Shown here: positions 52,350-61,645 of the stretch, in pieces | How positions within the stretch are numbered: position 1 is the stretch's first letter | Layout: every line of letters starts with the position of its first letter | Origin: Tindallia californiensis | Lineage (GTDB): Bacteria > Bacillota > Clostridia > Peptostreptococcales > Tindalliaceae | Assembly (NCBI RefSeq): GCF_900107405.1 | Contig: NZ_FNPV01000002.1 | Span: 248,001 to 312,000 of the forward strand | Length of the DNA stretch: 64,000 nt | Reading direction: 5' to 3' | Position numbers and translations under genes: made by a program | Notes under the pieces: model-generated | Seen by the model: only the letters and a program-made list of their open reading frames with translations | Told to the model about the DNA's origin: nothing | Databases searched by the model: none

Positions 52350-54284
52350 TCAACGAAAATCAACACCACCTCCACCGGCGCCGCCTCCGCCACCACCAGA
52401 AAAGCCTCCACCACCACCACTGCTATCAGAGTCTTTGCTCTGAGCTACCTTATAACTTTCTTTTACTGATCTGGCAATGCTTTTCTCAGAATCTTCCATC
52501 ATTCGGTTAAATCCTTCGAAATTCATCATGCCTGCGCTCATATACCATCCGTAACCAAATTGACGTCCATCCTGTTCCATATTAGGAAATACCATTTGCA
52601 GTTGTTTTATTACTTCTTTTGCAACACCTAATGGTATTGCATACACCAGGTATTGTTCCCAAATAACAAGAGAAGGAATTTGATGTTGATCCATGGCTGA
52701 AAAGTCTTGTAAAAATTTCCGGAAAGCTTTCCATCGCACATAATCTTCTAACCCTTTTTTCGAATACCTGGTCATTCCTTTTATTGTTAAAGCTCCTACA
52801 GCAGAAACCAAAATAAACGCTATGCCTAAAAAGTGAAATGCTGACCATTTTATTAGTATAACGCCAATCCCTGCAAAAAAAGCCACCAACCCAAAGTGAA
52901 TGATTTTTTCTTTTTTTGATAAAGTTTCAAAAAAATCATCTTTTTGTGTCGTTTGTTCAATGGCATAACTTAAACCCTCATAATTGCTGTGAAAAGTATG
53001 TCGATTTGATTTTTTCTTGGTAAACTCTTCAATCTGCCCCAGCGTTACTTGTGCATTCGGCTGATGCTCATCCATTTGTCCAATATCCCAAAAAAGGAAA
53101 CGTAAAAGCTTTTGTTCATAGAAGGATAAATCTTCTATGGGTTTGTTTTGGCGAATCAATCTATAATCCGTCTTTCTTCCTCGACTAAATATTCCTTTTT
53201 TTTCAGGTGCAAATTCTTGAATAACTAAATAACCACGTCTTCCAAGATCCATAATGGTTGCCATAATCATTTCTGGTTTATGCTTATTTTTATTCCAAAG
53301 CTGACCTAGCACGGCAGGAATATAGGTTCCTGGCAGTTCACGATAATAGTCTCCTACAAACTCAGCCTTATGGTACCTTGAAAATTGAAACCTTTTTGCA
53401 AAAAAGAACCCTACTCCTACAACCAACACCAACGGAAAACCATATAGATCCACTCTAGCCTGTCTTCTTTCTCGATTACTTTCATCCACCCATGCTTTTT
53501 CTTCTTCAAGAATTCTTGCTAATCCAGGTCCCTTGGAGAGATAATTTGCTTCCGGAACCAAGAAAGTAGGAAACACCACTCTTCCTTCAAACATCGTCTC
53601 TGCAGGCAAAGGCGAAACGTGCCACCGGACTTCATTTCCACTCAGTATATCTACCTCACCATATAAAGGACCATGACCCCAAGCTAAAATTTCATCCTGA
53701 TTAGCTCCTTCAGGTAATTCAAGCTGAACCACAAAACTTCCAAAAGGACGTGGTGAATCAACACCCATAAATTGGTAATATAACTCCGCGACATCATCAT
53801 GTACGGTTACGGCATCATGTACCCGATATTGAAAGGCATACGTTTTTTTTGTATTGTTAGCATTAATGCTCCAATCCAACAAAACACTACCACCTCGTTC
53901 TATCGCAACAAAGGTGCCCACAGGTCCTACCCAATAACGGAATTCCTGATTATTTTGGACACTGGTTATTTCTTCTATAGAGGTTGCAGGATCACCACTA
54001 TGATAGGTTAAAGGCTCTCCATTTTCATAAACCGCAATATTTGATATTTCCATATGATGAAATAAATTTATCCACCGGGACATCCCGTTCCACTGGCCAT
54101 CAAAGCGAACATCATAATATTCCATAACGTCCATGGATCCATCTGAGTTTATTTTTGCAACAACACTTACATACTCCATATCTACAGATCTAGCATGAAC
54201 TGAAGTTATCCTTCCAATGCTCAAACAAAGGATTACCGTAAAAATAATAACCACTAACTTTTTACAAATTTTTCCACTAGACAC
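52350..54284 (-). CDS. DUF2207 membrane protein with Gly-rich C-terminus
   Basis: 644 residues, GTG start after AAAGGGGGG. Signal peptide (VVIIFTVILCLSIGRITSVHA), an extracytoplasmic beta-rich DUF2207 domain (MEYVSVVAKINSDGSMDVMEYYD, FDGQWNGMSRWI), a membrane helix near 275 (LYGFPLVLVVGVGFFFAKRF), a cytoplasmic winged-helix-like portion (AVLGQLWNKNKHKPEMIMATIMDL), two more helices, and a tail of Ser/Gly repeats ending GGGGVDFR. Partner of the LemA gene 80 bases downstream; together they form the widespread LemA/DUF2207 pair. Function unknown. Confidence 0.9.
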   Translation of the reverse strand: MSSGKICKKLVVIIFTVILCLSIGRITSVHARSVDMEYVSVVAKINSDGSMDVMEYYDVRFDGQWNGMSRWINLFHHMEISNIAVYENGEPLTYHSGDPATSIEEITSVQNNQEFRYWVGPVGTFVAIERGGSVLLDWSINANNTKKTYAFQYRVHDAVTVHDDVAELYYQFMGVDSPRPFGSFVVQLELPEGANQDEILAWGHGPLYGEVDILSGNEVRWHVSPLPAETMFEGRVVFPTFLVPEANYLSKGPGLARILEEEKAWVDESNRERRQARVDLYGFPLVLVVGVGFFFAKRFQFSRYHKAEFVGDYYRELPGTYIPAVLGQLWNKNKHKPEMIMATIMDLGRRGYLVIQEFAPEKKGIFSRGRKTDYRLIRQNKPIEDLSFYEQKLLRFLFWDIGQMDEHQPNAQVTLGQIEEFTKKKSNRHTFHSNYEGLSYAIEQTTQKDDFFETLSKKEKIIHFGLVAFFAGIGVILIKWSAFHFLGIAFILVSAVGALTIKGMTRYSKKGLEDYVRWKAFRKFLQDFSAMDQHQIPSLVIWEQYLVYAIPLGVAKEVIKQLQMVFPNMEQDGRQFGYGWYMSAGMMNFEGFNRMMEDSEKSIARSVKESYKVAQSKDSDSSGGGGGFSGGGGGGAGGGGVDFR

Positions 54285-54404
54285 TTTTTTCCCCCCTTTT
54301 ATATCCTGAATGAGTACTTTGATAGTAAAATCGTATCATGCAGCCTTTTTCTTTTAACCACCCTTTAAGGGTAGTTTGTTTCAAATTAGATTCAAAAACT
54401 TCAA

Positions 54405-54435
54405 AATCCCCCTACCCAAAATGGGTAGGGGGATT
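54405..54435 (-). terminator. Terminator after glgB
   Basis: AATCCCCCTACCC / GGGTAGGGGGATT perfect 13-bp stem between the DUF2207 promoter region and the glgB stop. Confidence 0.7.
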
Positions 54436-54438
54436 GAT

Positions 54439-56430
54439 TTAGAATGCTTTCAGAACCATTGCCGTCCGACTAGGCAAGTATACAAGGATACCTCGGTCTT
54501 TTGGGTGATTTTTCAGATCTACGGTTTTATAAACAAGCTGATGGTCAATATGCCCATCACCATCAAAACGCTTTTCGTCGGTACTTAAGACCACTTGGTA
54601 TTTTCTGTCTTGATAAGTCGGAATTTCTAAGCCTTCAAATGATTTTTCAGGATGGAAATTATACAAAAACAAGTAGCCTTTCTTTTGATAACCAATTATT
54701 TTCTTTTCATTATCGATAGTTAAGCATTTTAGATCTGTCTCGCCCATAAGGTCTTGTTCTTTCATTAGCGAAACCATCGCTTTATCAAAAGCATTGAGAT
54801 CTTTATAGCGAAGAAACGGACTTTCTGCTAAGGACCATTGCCGTCGGCAATACTTAAAACTCCATTGATTACCTTCTCTGGGAAAATCAATCCATTCCGG
54901 ATGACCAAACTCATTCCCCATAAAGGTGAGATAGCCTTCTGATCCCAAGGAAATCGTAATCAGCCGCGCCATTTTATGCAAAGCGATGGCTCTGTCAATC
55001 ACAATGCTTTGGCTTCCCTTTCCCATACTATCATACATTTCTTTATCAGCTAGTCGAAAAATAAATGTTTTATCTCCCACTAATGCCTGGTCATGAGACT
55101 CAACGTATCCAACTCTTTTTTCATTGGGGCGACTGGTAGATAATTCATGATACATCGCATTCATATCCCAATCCTCATCATTTTTTTCCAAGGTTTTTAT
55201 CCAAAAGTCTGGCATACCCATCGAAAGACGATAATCGAAACCAATACCACCATAATGAATTGGAAGGCACATCCCCGGCATACCACTCATATCTTCCGCT
55301 ATTGAAACAGCATCAGGTCTGACTTCTTTAATCAGCTCATTAGCAAGCTGCAAGTAGTTCAATGCTTCTACATCTGTATTAAGGCTAAAGTATTTTTCGT
55401 AATGGTCGAAAGCTGTTCCTAATCCATGATCATGGTAGATCATGGATGTAACACCATCAAACCGAAAACCATCAAAGTGAAACTCCTCCATCCAGTATTT
55501 TAAGCTGGACAGTAAAAAGTGAATGACTTCATGTTTTCCATAGTTAAATAATTTTGAATCCCAGGCCGAGTGAGTTCCTCTGCTTCCATCATGAAAAAAC
55601 TGTTGAACGGTCCCGTCAAATCCATTGATACCTTCTGCCACATTTTTCACAGCGTGGGATTGCACTATATCCATCAAAACCGTTATTCCCATTTCATGAG
55701 CTTTGTTGATTAACGATTTTAATTCCTCCGGATTACCAAACCAGGAAGAAGCCGCAAAATAATTTGAAACATGATACCCAAAAGAAGCATAATAAGGGTG
55801 TTGCATGATAGCCATCATTTGAATTGTATTGTATCCCTGCTCCTTGATTCGCGGCAAAACCAGCTCTTCAAATTCACGATATGTTCCTATTCCTTCTTTT
55901 TCTTGCGCCATCCCTATGTGAACCTCGTAAATAAAAGGCGGTTGCCCTAGATCTACCTTAAAATCCTTATCTGTCCATTGAAACGGTTTTTCCGGATTCC
56001 ATATTTGTCCAGAAAAATCATGGGTTTCTTTATCCTGAACAACTCTTCGTATATAAAGAGGAATTCTATCTTTCCCCTGCCCTTCTTTCACAACATGCAC
56101 TTTGACTCTTGAACTATGGTGAAGAACATGGTTACCCGATAAATATATTTCCCATATTCCATTTTCCTTTTTTCTTAGTGGGTGTCGATACCGATCCCAG
56201 TGATTAAAGTCGCCCATTAAGTATAATGCATCTGCTGCCGGAGCCCATTCTCTGTAAATCCATCCATCCTTTTGTCTGTGAAAGCCAAAGTAATGATGTC
56301 CGTTTGCAAAATCATAAAGTTTGCCTTTCTCTTTAAGAAGTACCTCTTTTAACTTTTGATACCGGTTCATCCTTAGCTCTACATCATTTGCATACGGCTT
56401 TACCCACGGATCTATTTCCAGGATTTTCAC
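54439..56430 (-). CDS. glgB: 1,4-alpha-glucan branching enzyme, GH13_8 (eukaryote-like) type
   Basis: 663 residues, GTG start after AGGAG. N-terminal CBM48 (YREWAPAADALYLMGDFNHWD), GH13 barrel with nucleophile Asp in FDGFRFDGVTSMIYHDHG near 320, acid/base Glu in SIAEDMSGMPGMCLPI near 377, third acid in VESHDQALVGDKT near 443, and a C-terminal beta domain. The DSKLFNYGKHEV, FRFDGVTSMIYHDHG and GGIGFDYRLSMGMPD segments match plant/animal branching enzymes rather than the usual GH13_9 bacterial GlgB. It adds alpha-1,6 branches to glycogen. No glgA/C/P genes are adjacent, so this is an isolated copy. Confidence 0.93.
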   Translation of the reverse strand: MKILEIDPWVKPYANDVELRMNRYQKLKEVLLKEKGKLYDFANGHHYFGFHRQKDGWIYREWAPAADALYLMGDFNHWDRYRHPLRKKENGIWEIYLSGNHVLHHSSRVKVHVVKEGQGKDRIPLYIRRVVQDKETHDFSGQIWNPEKPFQWTDKDFKVDLGQPPFIYEVHIGMAQEKEGIGTYREFEELVLPRIKEQGYNTIQMMAIMQHPYYASFGYHVSNYFAASSWFGNPEELKSLINKAHEMGITVLMDIVQSHAVKNVAEGINGFDGTVQQFFHDGSRGTHSAWDSKLFNYGKHEVIHFLLSSLKYWMEEFHFDGFRFDGVTSMIYHDHGLGTAFDHYEKYFSLNTDVEALNYLQLANELIKEVRPDAVSIAEDMSGMPGMCLPIHYGGIGFDYRLSMGMPDFWIKTLEKNDEDWDMNAMYHELSTSRPNEKRVGYVESHDQALVGDKTFIFRLADKEMYDSMGKGSQSIVIDRAIALHKMARLITISLGSEGYLTFMGNEFGHPEWIDFPREGNQWSFKYCRRQWSLAESPFLRYKDLNAFDKAMVSLMKEQDLMGETDLKCLTIDNEKKIIGYQKKGYLFLYNFHPEKSFEGLEIPTYQDRKYQVVLSTDEKRFDGDGHIDHQLVYKTVDLKNHPKDRGILVYLPSRTAMVLKAF

Positions 56431-56513
56431 AATACCACTCCTAACGCCGATTTCTTTCTCTAAATGTCATTATACCCTGTCGCATCTCTTTTCGCAATTT
56501 TATCAAAATCTTA

Positions 56514-57260
56514 TTAAAACTTTGCCGAGATATCACTAGCGGCTTCTTTAACGATTCGAATCATTTTTTCTTCATCTTCAATTCGAAAAGTTGGAATTGA
56601 AAGGCTGATGGCTGCAATACAATGAGATAACTCATCGAAAATAGGGGCTCCATAACAGGTAAGTCCTGCTTCTACCTCTTCCCTATCGACTGCATACCCC
56701 TTTTGTCGAACCATTTGAATATGGTTCATGATCTGCTTCTTATCAATCATCGTTGAGTCTGTATACTGTTCTAATGCTTCAGAAGAACTCATCAAGCCAT
56801 CTAAACATCCATTGCTATTGTAAGCTAACAGGCACTTTCCTACAGAGGTTGCATATAGCTTTCTTTTATCACCAATAGTAGGAGCCGCTGAAAACTGTCT
56901 TTCAGGATTTGCTTTCAAAACCGTTACCGCATAGAGACCCTGAACAATGGAAATATTAACACTTTCATTCACTTCCTGTACCAAAGATTGAATCTTATGC
57001 TGCGCTCTTTTTTTCAGTTGACTAACGATTTCTGTCTTACTCCCAATTAAATAAGGTTTAATCGTTAGATAATATTTTTTCGTTTCATTCTCGCGATAAA
57101 CATAACCAGCTTCTTCTAATGTTACAATAAGCCGATGAGATGTGCTGGTTGGGTAGGTTAACGCTTCACTGATTTCCGAAATACTCCATGCGGGTTTTAC
57201 CATGAACAATTCCAACACTTTTAGTGCTTTTATCACTGATTGTATGCTGCTGGTATTCAT
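56514..57260 (-). CDS. IclR-family transcriptional regulator
   Basis: 248 residues. N-terminal winged helix (IKALKVLELFMVKPAWSISEISEAL, YPTSTSHRLIVTLEEAGYV) and C-terminal effector domain (YATSVGKCLLAYN, GYAVDREEVEAGLTCYGAPIFD). Lies just downstream of tryptophanase on the same strand with a terminator between them; read-through could co-express them. It could be a regulator of tnaA or of unrelated catabolism. Confidence 0.9.
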   Translation of the reverse strand: MNTSSIQSVIKALKVLELFMVKPAWSISEISEALTYPTSTSHRLIVTLEEAGYVYRENETKKYYLTIKPYLIGSKTEIVSQLKKRAQHKIQSLVQEVNESVNISIVQGLYAVTVLKANPERQFSAAPTIGDKRKLYATSVGKCLLAYNSNGCLDGLMSSSEALEQYTDSTMIDKKQIMNHIQMVRQKGYAVDREEVEAGLTCYGAPIFDELSHCIAAISLSIPTFRIEDEEKMIRIVKEAASDISAKF

Positions 57261-57281
57261 CTCTCAATATCCTCCCAAAAA

Positions 57282-57320
57282 TTTCCATAAGCCAGAGAGT
57301 CCACCTCCGGCTTATGGAAA
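57282..57320 (-). terminator. Terminator between tnaA and iclR
   Basis: TTTCCATAAGCC / GGCTTATGGAAA stem with TTTTT three bases on; the iclR ribosome site follows immediately. Confidence 0.65.
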
Positions 57321-57328
57321 TAATAGAA

Positions 57329-58705
57329 CTACAGTGGTTTTAGTTTAGCTGTAAAGTGTCTTAAGATAGGGGGTTCCCACGTTATTTCATATCCTGTTAG
57401 CTGATCTGCTCTCTCTTTAATAGCTATTAATGCCTCTACAATAACATCCAAGTGGGATTGTGTATAAACTCTGCGAGGAACCGCCAACCTTGTAAATTCG
57501 AATTCAGACTCAATTTGTTCCCCTGTATCAGGATTGTTACCCATCATATAAGATCCAATATCACAAGATCTTATACCAGCTTCTTTATATAGCTCCAAGG
57601 CTAATGTCTGTGCCGGAAACTGATAATACGGAATATGAGGCAACATTTTTTTCGCATCGATAAACAAAGCATGTCCTCCTGCAGGGGATTGGTAAGCTAT
57701 TCCTGCATTATCCAGTTTTGCTGCCAGGTATTCTATCTGCCCGATTCGATACTGTAAATAATCAAAACCGGTTCCTTCTTGTAGTCCTATTGCCATTGCT
57801 TCTAAATCACGACCAGCAAGTCCTCCGTAAGATATAAACCCTTCCAAAGGAATGGTTCGTGCCTTAACCGTTTCATATAAAGCTGTATCTTTTTTGATGC
57901 CAATTAACCCGCCCATATTAATGATCGCATCTTTCTTGGCACTCATGGTGAAAATCTCTCCATAACTGAACATCTCTCTGGCGATCTCCTTAATCGATTT
58001 ATCCGCATATCCCTCCTCACGTTGTTTGATGAAGTATGCATTTTCTGCATAGCGAGCCGCATCAATACAAACCGGTATATTGTATTCTGCTGCTATTTTA
58101 CTGGTTTCACGAATGTTTTCCATCGAAACCGGTTGCCCACCTGCACTATTATTGGTAACGGTTATAATAATAAGTCCTACTTTCTCTGAACCATACTTTT
58201 CTATCAGTGTGACCAGACGCTCGTTATCCATGTTTCCTTTGAAAGGATGGTAATTCACCGTATCCTGAGCTTCTTTAATAACACAGTCAATAGCTCTTGC
58301 TCCCGCCAATTCTACATGGGCTCGTGTCGTGTCAAAATGCATATTTGAAATAGCTACCTTTCCTTTTTCAAGATACATAGGCATCACTACTTTTTCCGCC
58401 GCTCTTCCCTGATGGACAGGTTGAAAATATTCATATCCAAAGATATCTTTTGCCGATTCCATTAATCGTTTAAAACTTCTGGAGCCAGAGTAAGCTTCAT
58501 CACCCATCATGACACCGCCCCATTGTTGATCACTCATTGCTCCGGTGCCGCTATCTGTCAATAAGTCGATGTACACATCATCAGAATCTAAAGCAAACAC
58601 GTTATAATTAGCCTGTTGAATTTTTTCTTCCCGTTCTTCTCTGCTTAATACTTTAATCGGTTCTACCATTTTAATCTTAAACGGCTCTGCATAATACTTC
58701 GTCAC
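57329..58705 (-). CDS. tnaA: Tryptophanase
   Basis: About 458 residues using GTG at 58705, 8 bases after AGGAG, which makes the protein begin [11 protein letters not shown] as in relatives; an upstream ATG-ATG pair lacks a ribosome site. PLP enzyme: [15 protein letters not shown] with the PLP-binding Lys near 259, [30 protein letters not shown]. Tryptophanase is favoured over tyrosine phenol-lyase by [17 protein letters not shown] (Asp where lyase has Thr), [19 protein letters not shown] and the final ILRHFTAKL (His). It splits tryptophan to indole, pyruvate and ammonia. No TnaB-type permease is adjacent. Confidence 0.9.
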   Translation of the reverse strand: MTKYYAEPFKIKMVEPIKVLSREEREEKIQQANYNVFALDSDDVYIDLLTDSGTGAMSDQQWGGVMMGDEAYSGSRSFKRLMESAKDIFGYEYFQPVHQGRAAEKVVMPMYLEKGKVAISNMHFDTTRAHVELAGARAIDCVIKEAQDTVNYHPFKGNMDNERLVTLIEKYGSEKVGLIIITVTNNSAGGQPVSMENIRETSKIAAEYNIPVCIDAARYAENAYFIKQREEGYADKSIKEIAREMFSYGEIFTMSAKKDAIINMGGLIGIKKDTALYETVKARTIPLEGFISYGGLAGRDLEAMAIGLQEGTGFDYLQYRIGQIEYLAAKLDNAGIAYQSPAGGHALFIDAKKMLPHIPYYQFPAQTLALELYKEAGIRSCDIGSYMMGNNPDTGEQIESEFEFTRLAVPRRVYTQSHLDVIVEALIAIKERADQLTGYEITWEPPILRHFTAKLKPL

Positions 58706-58767
58706 ATGATCCTCTCCTATCTTCTGTTTTTCCCACATCATGGGAATCGTTCCCGTTTTTCAAGGCT

Positions 58768-58790
58768 AAAAAAAGCGGAACTCGCTTCCG
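58768..58790 (-). terminator. Candidate attenuator hairpin in the tnaA leader
   Basis: On the minus strand GGAAGCG, AGTTC loop, CGCTTTT then TTT: a short stem (two wobbles) followed directly by a T run, between the promoter and tnaA. No Trp-containing leader peptide is seen before it. Confidence 0.35.
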
Positions 58791-58798
58791 ATATCTCA

Positions 58799-58827
58799 AT
58801 TTTATCTGATTGCATCATTTTTTACAA
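58799..58827 (-). promoter_or_regulatory. tnaA promoter
   Basis: Minus strand TTGTAA, 17-base spacer, TAAAAT, about 95 bases before the chosen GTG. Confidence 0.55.
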
Positions 58828-59002
58828 GTATTTCAGAAGGCTTTTGTAAATATTTTATCCGTTATTTACTCGATATCCAGATTTCAAATGTTGATTTCAA
58901 ATCCACCTCATGCACTATCTATGTGTTTTTTTGTTTGCCATTTTGAAAATTATTTGCATTTTTCAAGAGAAGATGATATCCTGTATTAGCTATTTTAGAA
59001 AA

Positions 59003-59043
59003 GTCGGTTCGAAACCATCCCGACTCAAAACAAAACTACGGAG
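59003..59043 (+). ncRNA. preQ1-I riboswitch before queT
   Basis: Hairpin GTCGG-TTCGAAACCATC-CCGAC followed by TCAAAACAAAACTA and then CGGAGG. This is the compact preQ1 class I layout (GGTTC loop and A-rich tail forming a pseudoknot). The tail ends one base before the ribosome site, so ligand binding should block translation. Confidence 0.9.
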
Positions 59044-59052
59044 GTATAAAAA

Positions 59053-59550
59053 ATGAACAAAAAAACACGTTTTATGGTGCATGCAGCTCTATTAGCGGCT
59101 ATTTATGTCGTTATCACTATTGCTTTTGCACCCATCAGTTATGGACCAATTCAAATCCGAATATCGGAAATGCTGACGGTTCTACCTTTCTTTACCCCTG
59201 CTGCAATTCCAGGGCTGTTTATAGGCGCTTTGATCGCTAATGCTTATGGCGGACTGGGGATAATTGATGTAGTTGTTGGAAGTTCAGCAACCTTAATCGC
59301 TGCATTAATTACATTTAAGATGAAACGAAAAATGTTCGCTCCTCTTCCACCAGTCTTGGTAAATGCTGTGATTATTGGTGCTATGCTCAGTTATTTATTT
59401 CAGCTACCCTTGCTGCCTACCATGATTTATGTTGGATTGGGACAAGTAGTAGCATGCTATGGCCTTGGATACCCTTTTATGATGGCCATCGAAAAGTACG
59501 GATCCCGTTGGTGGATTAGCAAAAAAGACATCCTTAATTCTTCTAATTAA
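59053..59550 (+). CDS. queT: QueT family queuosine-precursor transporter (ECF S component)
   Basis: 165 residues, ATG after CGGAGG. Five or six hydrophobic helices and the QueT motif RISEMLTVLPFFTPAAIPGLFIG, with AYGGLGIIDVVVGSSATLIAA. The preQ1-I riboswitch just upstream independently identifies the ligand family (preQ0/preQ1 or queuosine). It should pair with a shared EcfT/EcfA module elsewhere. Single gene, terminator at 59565. Confidence 0.94.
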   Translation: MNKKTRFMVHAALLAAIYVVITIAFAPISYGPIQIRISEMLTVLPFFTPAAIPGLFIGALIANAYGGLGIIDVVVGSSATLIAALITFKMKRKMFAPLPPVLVNAVIIGAMLSYLFQLPLLPTMIYVGLGQVVACYGLGYPFMMAIEKYGSRWWISKKDILNSSN

Positions 59551-59564
59551 TCCGATCAAACATC

Positions 59565-59593
59565 GGCACCTTAATTTCAGGTGCCTTTTTTAT
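59565..59593 (+). terminator. Terminator after queT
   Basis: GGCACC / GGTGCC stem then TTTTTTA. Confidence 0.8.
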
Positions 59594-59657
59594 TGCTTCG
59601 AATCCTTGTCTTGCCAATTTTTCAACGATTATAAACGAATATGCCTCCTTAAGATAT

Positions 59658-61403
59658 CTATTTTTCTGAAACTACCACTCTATTTCTACCAGTTGCTTTC
59701 GCCTGATACAAAGCTTCGTCTGTGCGACCCACCCAAGCTTCAATGGTTTCATCGCTTCGAAGCCCAGCTACTCCAATGCTTACCGTCACTGTTGGAATTT
59801 TAGGCGCTATATCGCTAAAATCTGTTTTTTCAAAGGTTTCTCTGATTCTTTCAGCAATCTGTGCCGTTTTATTTTCATCGATATGATAGAAAATAACCGC
59901 AAATTCCTCACCACCAATTCGACAGGCCGCATCTTCTTCGCGAATACTTTTCCTGATGACCTTAGCCAGATCCTTTAGAACACAATCCCCTTTCGGATGT
60001 CCATAAGTATCATTAAACTTCTTGAAAAAATCGATGTCAATATATATCAAAGCTACTCTGTTTTTCATACGGTCAGTGTTTTCCTGTAATTTTGAAAGGG
60101 CTGTATCAAAGTAACGACGATTAAAAACACCCGTAAGGCTATCCGTCATACTAATATGCGTCAGTTCTGTCGCTCTCTGATCTGCCTGTTCACGATGTTT
60201 CCTCAGCAAACGAATTCGATCAGCCAGTGCAAAAGATAATAAAATTGACTCTATGCCGACAGAGGCTGTGACAGCGTGAGCTGTCATAAGATTATGCTCA
60301 AGATACCCTAGTCCTCTAAGCACATAAGCGATCACTGTAGTGAACAAAACGGCTGTTGCACTGATATAATACTTTGAAATAATCTGACCTTTGTAATAGG
60401 CAGTGACCGCTGTAGTAAAGAGCAAGAAGGGTAATACAGTGCCCATTAAATAAGCAAGGCCATTTGCATAAAACTGATTTCCAGATAGCACTAAAATAAT
60501 TCCCACGCTACACGTAGCAAAGCAACCATAAACTGGATATTTTGCTTGCGGAACAAAAATAGGCAGGTTAATAAAAGACCAAGCAAAAAGAAGAGCAAAG
60601 ATAATAGCAATGAACGTTGTTGCCAGGGTATATAATTCCAATACCTCCCCTAAATCAAAGTCGATTATTTTAATAATCCCAGTTACACTCATTTGATAAA
60701 TCGTCATAAACAAAATATATCCAACATAATACAGATATGTCTTATCTTTCATCGCAAAATAAAGCACCATATTGTAAAGCATCATCGCTAACATCGCACC
60801 ATATACGAAGGACAGACTCATCAAGATCCGGTGCTGAGTTCCTGCAAAATCTTTTTCTTCCACCAGCCCTATTGAAAAGTTTTTTGAATAGATGCTTTCA
60901 ACTTTACCATAAACATACTTTTCCGAATCAATATTTTGAGGTAATCGAAAAACAGGAAAAATGTATCCGGTTTCATCTTGTACCCCTGAATGACGAAATC
61001 CACCTAAAAATTGAACATACCTAGTCTTCTCTTTATCCTGTATCGGAATGTAAAGTTCTACCGACTCTATCCCTGAATAATCAAAATATAAAAGGTATTG
61101 ATTACAAGACGCTAATATATTTTCTTCAAAATCATTCACCTTAAATCGTATCCAGTGAACGTCTTTTGTAAGTCCAAACTGAAAAACTCGTGACCCATGA
61201 TTTTGAAATTCAAAAAAATCCGAATCCGCATCTGCTATCATTTCTTCAAAAACAACTTCACCGCTTGGATCTACCAAAAATTGTGCTATTTCGCCTACCA
61301 TGAGTGGCGGCTTATTATTAGTATCCTCTGCTGCCCAACCTGTTATCCATCCGGTCAGGATCATTATACCAATCCATATGCCTATGACTATTTTTGTTTT
61401 CAT
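59658..61403 (-). CDS. 7TM-DISM diguanylate cyclase
   Basis: 581 residues, AGGAG ribosome site. Signal/first helix, an extracytoplasmic 7TMR-DISMED2-type beta domain (about 30-180, FGLTKDVHWIRFKV), then a block of seven membrane helices (about 190-390), a short coiled coil (LLRKHREQADQRATEL), and a GGDEF domain with CRIGGEEFAVIF and an RxxD I-site (REED) five residues before. Architecture: external carbohydrate-like sensor, 7TM, c-di-GMP synthesis. Convergent with queT. Confidence 0.93.
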   Translation of the reverse strand: MKTKIVIGIWIGIMILTGWITGWAAEDTNNKPPLMVGEIAQFLVDPSGEVVFEEMIADADSDFFEFQNHGSRVFQFGLTKDVHWIRFKVNDFEENILASCNQYLLYFDYSGIESVELYIPIQDKEKTRYVQFLGGFRHSGVQDETGYIFPVFRLPQNIDSEKYVYGKVESIYSKNFSIGLVEEKDFAGTQHRILMSLSFVYGAMLAMMLYNMVLYFAMKDKTYLYYVGYILFMTIYQMSVTGIIKIIDFDLGEVLELYTLATTFIAIIFALLFAWSFINLPIFVPQAKYPVYGCFATCSVGIILVLSGNQFYANGLAYLMGTVLPFLLFTTAVTAYYKGQIISKYYISATAVLFTTVIAYVLRGLGYLEHNLMTAHAVTASVGIESILLSFALADRIRLLRKHREQADQRATELTHISMTDSLTGVFNRRYFDTALSKLQENTDRMKNRVALIYIDIDFFKKFNDTYGHPKGDCVLKDLAKVIRKSIREEDAACRIGGEEFAVIFYHIDENKTAQIAERIRETFEKTDFSDIAPKIPTVTVSIGVAGLRSDETIEAWVGRTDEALYQAKATGRNRVVVSEK

Positions 61404-61645
61404 CGTTGTCTCCTAAAAAATATTTTTTTCAGTAAAGTTTCTTTGTTTATACCCTTTTACTCTGTTTCATTAACTCAATCCAAAGGATTACGTTAATTCT
61501 TTCATCGCCCCACAGTTGCATGACAAAAAATAGTTTTACTTCAAAAAAAAAGCTTAAATATGATACAATATGGATATGTAAATGTTGTGTATTATTTAAC
61601 AAATATGATAAATGCAAGCTATGATGACAAAGGAGGAGTAAAGAA

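Noticed and set aside
54417-54423. CCC-AAAAT-GGG repeats near 54.4 kb as possible protein-binding sites
   Set aside because: Fully explained as the loop and arms of the glgB terminator.
61404-61645. Leader RNA before gap
   Set aside because: AT-rich spacer with a TACAAT -10 candidate and weak -35; no hairpin terminator or known aptamer motif.
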